DNA of 64,000 nt from Gemmatimonadaceae bacterium. GTDB lineage: Bacteria; Gemmatimonadota; Gemmatimonadetes; Gemmatimonadales; Gemmatimonadaceae. Both the position numbers and the translations under genes were made by a program. The notes beneath the pieces were generated by a model that saw only the letters and a list, made by a program, of their open reading frames with translations, was not told the DNA's origin and made no database searches. The DNA lies in NCBI GenBank assembly GCA_030835125.1, contig JAUQWM010000072.1, positions 29,898-93,897 on the forward strand. The letters are read 5' to 3'. Positions 60,268 to 64,000 of this stretch are shown piece after piece. Each line of letters starts with the position of its first letter. The first letter of the stretch is position 1.

Positions 60268-62009
60268 AGGCTGGACGGGTGCGGTCCTCGCGGAGCAGCG
60301 AACTCGTTGCATCCGCGGGCGTGCTGGCGCTCGCGGCTGCCCTCGGGGTGATCGGACGATCCGTCGCGGCTGCGACCGCGAGTCCCGAACGAGGGGTGAT
60401 CCTGAGTGCAGCGCTCTTCTCGGGAGCCGCGATCGCGGTCTTCCTCACGTGGCTCGCCGTCCGCGGCTGGCGACTCGACGTGGACGTGGCGTCGTTCGGT
60501 GTTGTCTGCGCGGCGCTCGGGGTGGTCGTCGCCTCCTGGTTCGCCGGGCACCTGGGGCAGACCCTTTTCCGGGCCGACATCCTCATCTGGTCGGAAAGCC
60601 CCTTCGTCAATGACATCATCCGGTTCCGTGCCGGCCTGCCGCTGTACGGCGACCCGCCAGACCTGTCCTCATTCAACTACACGCCGGGGGCGCCACTCCT
60701 CACCTATGGCCTGGCCTCCCTTGCAGGCCTCGGCGAGTCCGTGCCCGCCATGCGCGTGGTCCAGCTCCTCTATGTGGTGGTAGCGGTCTTCCTCGGGATC
60801 CGGGCGGCGCGCCGCCTGTCGGGGTTCAGCGCTCACGCGGGCGGCCTGCCCTGGACCGTGCTGTGGACCCTGCTCCTGTTCCTCGCCGCGACCAACTCGC
60901 TGACCAATCCCTTCACCCACCTCCTGCATAACGACGCCCTCGGGCTGGTCGTCTGCGCGGCGGCCTTCCTCGCGATCGTCGAGTACGCGGAGTCGGAGCG
61001 CGCGGGATGGCTGGTGGCGATGGTCGTCATTCCGCCTATGGGGTTCCTGGTGAAGCAGTCCCTGGGCATCTGGTGCGTGCTGTTCGGCGCCTGGCTGCTG
61101 TTCTTCGGCCCCCGTCCGCGATGGCTGCGCGCCGTCCTGGTCGGCGCCGGCGGTCTGGCGCTGACGGTCGGGCTCTACGGCGGCGGCCTGTTCCTGTGGG
61201 GCGAGAACTTCCGGTACTGGGTCATCGAGGGGTTGGGGAAGCATGCGGTGTCGCCATTGCGGGCCATCCAGCACGGCCTCGACGCCTGGGCGTACTGGGC
61301 TGCCGGGCTCTGGGCGTGCCTCGTACTGGTGCGCGGCGATCGGGCGCGCTCGCTTCTCGGATTCTGGTTGGTCTGGCTCCTCCTGTTTGCCGTCGAGACC
61401 TACACCAGCGGAATCGCGTGGATGCTCAACCACATGGGACCGGGGTCTTTCATCGCGGCGATCTGGCTCGCCGCGGCCCTCCCCACGGCCTGGCCGGTAC
61501 CGGTCCCCGGGGAACGGTGGTGGTCCTGGTTCCGCGCCGGGCTCACGACGGCCATCGCCATCCTGTTCGTGAGCGGGCTTCGCGCCATCCATCTCCCGGT
61601 TCCCGTGCTCCCGGACGATGCGCAACGGTACGCCACGGCGATCGAGCGGGAATTCGACGGCCTGGCGCCTGACGACGTCCTGCTCGACCATGGGTCCTGG
61701 CTGTACCTGCCGGCCAACGTGGTGCAGCGGGACCGCAGCGCTCCAGCCGGGGAGGCGGGGTGGACACAGACCGCGGATTTCGAGGGGTTGCTCGGGCGTC
61801 TTCGCGACAGGCGGTACGCGCGCATCCTGATGCGGGAGGTGGACGGGCCGGAATTCATGTACGACTACTCGCTGTGGCCGGTCTCGAGCGGCGTCCGCGA
61901 TGCCCTGCGTGCGAATTACGTCGTGGTGCGGACGATTCCCGCGGTCGAGGGGTCGGAGGACACCCCGTGGCTGCGGGCGATCAGTGTGCTGGAGCCCCGG
62001 CAGCCCTGA
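60264..62009 (+). CDS. Polytopic membrane protein, GT-C-like
   Basis: A 581-aa protein with about eleven membrane helices and a soluble C-terminal domain of about 150 residues. The first helix pair brackets a periplasmic loop with FRADILIWSESPFVNDII, an acidic site reminiscent of mannosyl- or arabinosyltransferases of the GT-C type. It overlaps the GH30-like gene by four bases, so the two act together, perhaps on the same polymer. Function cannot be fixed from sequence alone. Confidence 0.7.
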   Translation: MKAGRVRSSRSSELVASAGVLALAAALGVIGRSVAAATASPERGVILSAALFSGAAIAVFLTWLAVRGWRLDVDVASFGVVCAALGVVVASWFAGHLGQTLFRADILIWSESPFVNDIIRFRAGLPLYGDPPDLSSFNYTPGAPLLTYGLASLAGLGESVPAMRVVQLLYVVVAVFLGIRAARRLSGFSAHAGGLPWTVLWTLLLFLAATNSLTNPFTHLLHNDALGLVVCAAAFLAIVEYAESERAGWLVAMVVIPPMGFLVKQSLGIWCVLFGAWLLFFGPRPRWLRAVLVGAGGLALTVGLYGGGLFLWGENFRYWVIEGLGKHAVSPLRAIQHGLDAWAYWAAGLWACLVLVRGDRARSLLGFWLVWLLLFAVETYTSGIAWMLNHMGPGSFIAAIWLAAALPTAWPVPVPGERWWSWFRAGLTTAIAILFVSGLRAIHLPVPVLPDDAQRYATAIEREFDGLAPDDVLLDHGSWLYLPANVVQRDRSAPAGEAGWTQTADFEGLLGRLRDRRYARILMREVDGPEFMYDYSLWPVSSGVRDALRANYVVVRTIPAVEGSEDTPWLRAISVLEPRQP

Positions 62010-62051
62010 CGCCGGGGCATGCCGGTGGGGTGCGAGACCCCGACCCGGTGC

Positions 62052-63854
62052 CTAACGCTGGCGCCGGACGGTGCGCAACGCCAGCCGCAGGTCGTCCGTG
62101 AACCTGGGGTCGAGCGCCCGGATCGCGGACGGGGTCGCCGCAGCCTGGAGGTCGAAGACCACGGTGTCAGCGCCCAGGATCACCTGGGCTTCATCGGTGA
62201 CGACCGAATAGAGATCCGACCGTGACGCGGGGAGGTCAGGCGGCTGGTTGATCGCCTTCTCGACCCACGACACGACGGCGACTGGCCCGCTGGACGTCGA
62301 ACCGGGTTGCCAGTGACTGGCCAGCGAACGACCGGGGAAGTCAGCGTCAGGCACGCCGGCCAGCGCCAGCAGCGTGCGCGCGAGGTTCCGGGTCCCGACC
62401 GGTGCAGCCACGTGAACGCCGGCCGGCACGTGACCCGGATAGACCACGAGGAGCGGCACCCGGATCGCCGGCATGTACACCGAGTTGCCGTGCAGGAGCA
62501 CGCCGTGACCGCCCCACTCTTCGCCATGGTCCGCGGTGACAATGATGATCGTTCGCTCGAGCTCGCCACGCGCGCGCAGCTCCTCGAGGAGCTGGCCGAT
62601 GGCATGATCCAGCGAGAACAGGGCGGCATCGTGAAGCGCACGGGCCGCGAGGACGGAGGACCGGTCCGTCGGCTTGACGTTGGTCATTTCGTAGACGGGC
62701 TGCATCCCGTCGGGCATGAACCGCCGTTCCTGTGCGCGCGGCGGCACGTAGGGGTCGTGCGCGTCGTAGAAGTTCAGGAAGGCGAACCACGGCCGTCCCT
62801 CCACCCGTGGCTGCCAGGCAAGGAACTCGCGATTGACCTCGGCGGCGTCCTTCCGTCCGGCGGGCAGCGGCCGGCCCGTCCAATGGGCGAGTCGCCGCGC
62901 CAGGCGGGCCCCGAGCGCCGTGGACGTGATCGCCCGGCTGAATGACGGGACGAAGTCCACATACCAATGGAACCCGCGGGCCAGCCCGCTGGCGTGCGAC
63001 GCGTACTCGAGGTTTCCGGCGAAGCCCCCGGTGACGTAGCCGGCCGAGGCGAAGGCTTCCGCTACGACCCGCGTGCTATCGTCGAGCGGGACGCGGAACC
63101 TGGTGGAGAGTTCGTTGGCGGGCAGGCCGGTGAAGATGCTTGCATGCGAGGGGAGCGTCCACGGTGCCGACGCAATCGCGCGGTCGAACACGACCCCGGT
63201 CCGGGCGAGTGAGTCGAGCACCGGCGTCGTTTCGCGCGAATACCCGTAGAGGCTCATTTCCCGCGCACTCACCGTATCGAGAATCAGCAGGAGGACGTTC
63301 GGCGCCCCGGGCGCCGCCGCAGGCAGGTTCTGCGCAACCCTGCGGTACTGGATCCGGCGACCGACCGGCAGGCCTATCGACCACAGGAGGGCAGCCACTG
63401 CGCCGGCGGCGGCGAACGAGCGGAGGACCCGTGCGCCGCGATTCCCGGCGGTGACGGATGCCACCGTCAATCCGAGCCCGATCGCGAGGAGAATCGAGGA
63501 CACGGCATGCAGGCGACCGATCAGCAGCGTGCCCTGCGCGATCGCGTAGCTGTAGGCCGCGGCGCGCATCCACTCGGTGGCGCGGTCGCCGCGGCCGGTG
63601 AACCATGCGAGCGCACCGACGCCTGTGGTGAGCGGGAGGAGCAGCACGAGGTTCGCCACGGGCGCAAGCCAGAAGGCGTTCGGGTCGAGATTGTGCAATC
63701 CCGTACTCGTGTACCACGGCAGGAAAATCCGGAAGGCGGCCTCGACCATTCCGGCCAGGACGGCGCCTTCGGCCGTGACGACTGCCACCGCCAGCACGCG
63801 TGCTCGCGCTGGAACCGCTTCCTCCGCCCCGGAATCGGATCGATGTTGCCGCAC
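62052..63854 (-). CDS. Membrane-anchored sulfatase-fold enzyme without formylglycine motif
   Basis: A 600-aa protein with about five N-terminal membrane helices (about 15-150) followed by a large periplasmic alkaline-phosphatase-superfamily domain. Metal ligands: Asp in LLILDTVSAREM, the SAPWTLPSHASIFTG nucleophile segment (Thr instead of the Cys of C-x-P-x-R), and the Asp-His pair in VTADHGEEWGGHG. No formylglycine Cys is present, so sulfatase activity is doubtful; the topology resembles LtaS/EptA phosphotransferases with Thr nucleophile. I chose GTG at 63854 with AGGGAGG 5 bases upstream over the frame start at 63899. Confidence 0.82.
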   Translation of the reverse strand: MRQHRSDSGAEEAVPARARVLAVAVVTAEGAVLAGMVEAAFRIFLPWYTSTGLHNLDPNAFWLAPVANLVLLLPLTTGVGALAWFTGRGDRATEWMRAAAYSYAIAQGTLLIGRLHAVSSILLAIGLGLTVASVTAGNRGARVLRSFAAAGAVAALLWSIGLPVGRRIQYRRVAQNLPAAAPGAPNVLLLILDTVSAREMSLYGYSRETTPVLDSLARTGVVFDRAIASAPWTLPSHASIFTGLPANELSTRFRVPLDDSTRVVAEAFASAGYVTGGFAGNLEYASHASGLARGFHWYVDFVPSFSRAITSTALGARLARRLAHWTGRPLPAGRKDAAEVNREFLAWQPRVEGRPWFAFLNFYDAHDPYVPPRAQERRFMPDGMQPVYEMTNVKPTDRSSVLAARALHDAALFSLDHAIGQLLEELRARGELERTIIIVTADHGEEWGGHGVLLHGNSVYMPAIRVPLLVVYPGHVPAGVHVAAPVGTRNLARTLLALAGVPDADFPGRSLASHWQPGSTSSGPVAVVSWVEKAINQPPDLPASRSDLYSVVTDEAQVILGADTVVFDLQAAATPSAIRALDPRFTDDLRLALRTVRRQR

Positions 63855-63859
63855 TGCTC

Positions 63860-63866
63860 CCTCCCT
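63860..63866 (-). promoter_or_regulatory. Ribosome binding site of the sulfatase-fold gene
   Basis: AGGGAGG on the minus strand, 5 bases before GTG at 63854; this decides the start codon. Confidence 0.65.
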
Positions 63867-64000
63867 GGAGTCGGCTGGGCAGGGCACAAGGTAGTGCAAT
63901 ACGCGTTGCCGTCCAGAGCCTCGTCAGGCGCCTGACGCGCCGGGCGCCCGGGGGGCCGGCCGAGCGCAAGCCCGGGGCCGGTCGGCCCGGGCGGCCCGCT
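63867..64000. other. Upstream region at the window edge
   Basis: About 130 bp upstream of the sulfatase-fold gene with no gene I can support. It includes a GC-rich run near the end (GCCGGCCGAGCGCAAGCCCG) that may belong to a feature beyond the window. Confidence 0.4.

Noticed and set aside
866..62057. GCCTAACG copies as integron attC core sites (RYYYAAC/GTTRRRY)
   Set aside because: The sequence fits the core patterns, but no copy has a paired partner at attC distance, and most lie within genes; no integrase is present.
62052..63854. Arylsulfatase call for the alkaline-phosphatase-fold enzyme
   Set aside because: The C-x-P-x-R maturation motif is missing; Thr occupies the nucleophile position.
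11232..63899. Exosortase (XrtA) cluster
   Set aside because: Several genes resemble exosortase-linked homologues, but no exosortase or PEP-CTERM protein was found in the window.

Overview
The window is about 64 kb of very GC-rich, gene-dense bacterial chromosome. It encodes lipoproteins, Sec signal peptides, O-antigen-ligase and flippase proteins, and secreted M61 and M24 peptidases, so a Gram-negative is likely. A phylum such as Gemmatimonadota fits the gene set and base composition, but this is an impression, not a phylogenetic result. I saw no rRNA, tRNA, CRISPR array, IS element or phage gene.

Layout. (1) 1-11 kb, general metabolism: a HEAT-repeat protein converges on an operon of amidohydrolase, small membrane protein, cobalamin-type binding protein and M42 aminopeptidase. 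An M61 peptidase, a DinB-fold protein, a secreted Xaa-Pro peptidase and an acyl-CoA dehydrogenase follow. (2) 11.2-18.4 kb, a first polysaccharide block: a formyltransferase-like/GINT1-type propeller protein, then a minus-strand operon of GT2, epimerase, asparagine synthase and GT4. (3) 18.5-24.3 kb, a methionine operon: full-length MetH followed by a homocysteine methyltransferase-MetF fusion, behind a SAM-II type riboswitch and a terminator-like hairpin. (4) 24.3-25.6 kb, small proteins including DUF167 and YggT. (5) 25.6-64 kb, a large exopolysaccharide (EPS) locus: VanZ, Wzx flippase, Wzy/WaaL ligase, polysaccharide deacetylase, epimerase, GT4s, heparinase II/III, an AlgD-type GDP-mannose 6-dehydrogenase, methyltransferases, a sulfotransferase, two beta-helix lipoproteins, a second asparagine synthase, a sulfate permease, Sat-CysC plus a second CysC, two alkaline-phosphatase-superfamily enzymes and a GH30-like lipoprotein.

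How it may work together (inference). The locus looks like a pathway for a sulfated, uronate-containing EPS. The SLC13 permease and Sat/CysC pair would supply PAPS, the sulfotransferase would use it, AlgD would supply GDP-mannuronate, Wzx and the ligase would export and polymerise, and secreted beta-helix and heparinase-like proteins would trim or bind the product. A class I c-di-GMP riboswitch sits directly in front of the 1395-aa Ig-repeat/beta-helix lipoprotein, tying the matrix component to biofilm signalling. No initiating phosphoglycosyltransferase, Wza/Wzc or exosortase was seen, so the locus probably continues outside the window.

DNA-level oddities. Tandem heptanucleotide repeats of the form GAnTnGn occur at five places. 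At two they are translated in frame inside linkers of adjacent methionine enzymes, and at a third inside a transporter N-terminus. The octamer GCCTAACG (or its complement CGTTAGGC) occurs nine times, mostly inside genes, where it forces the rare TTA codon or the pair CCT-AAC.
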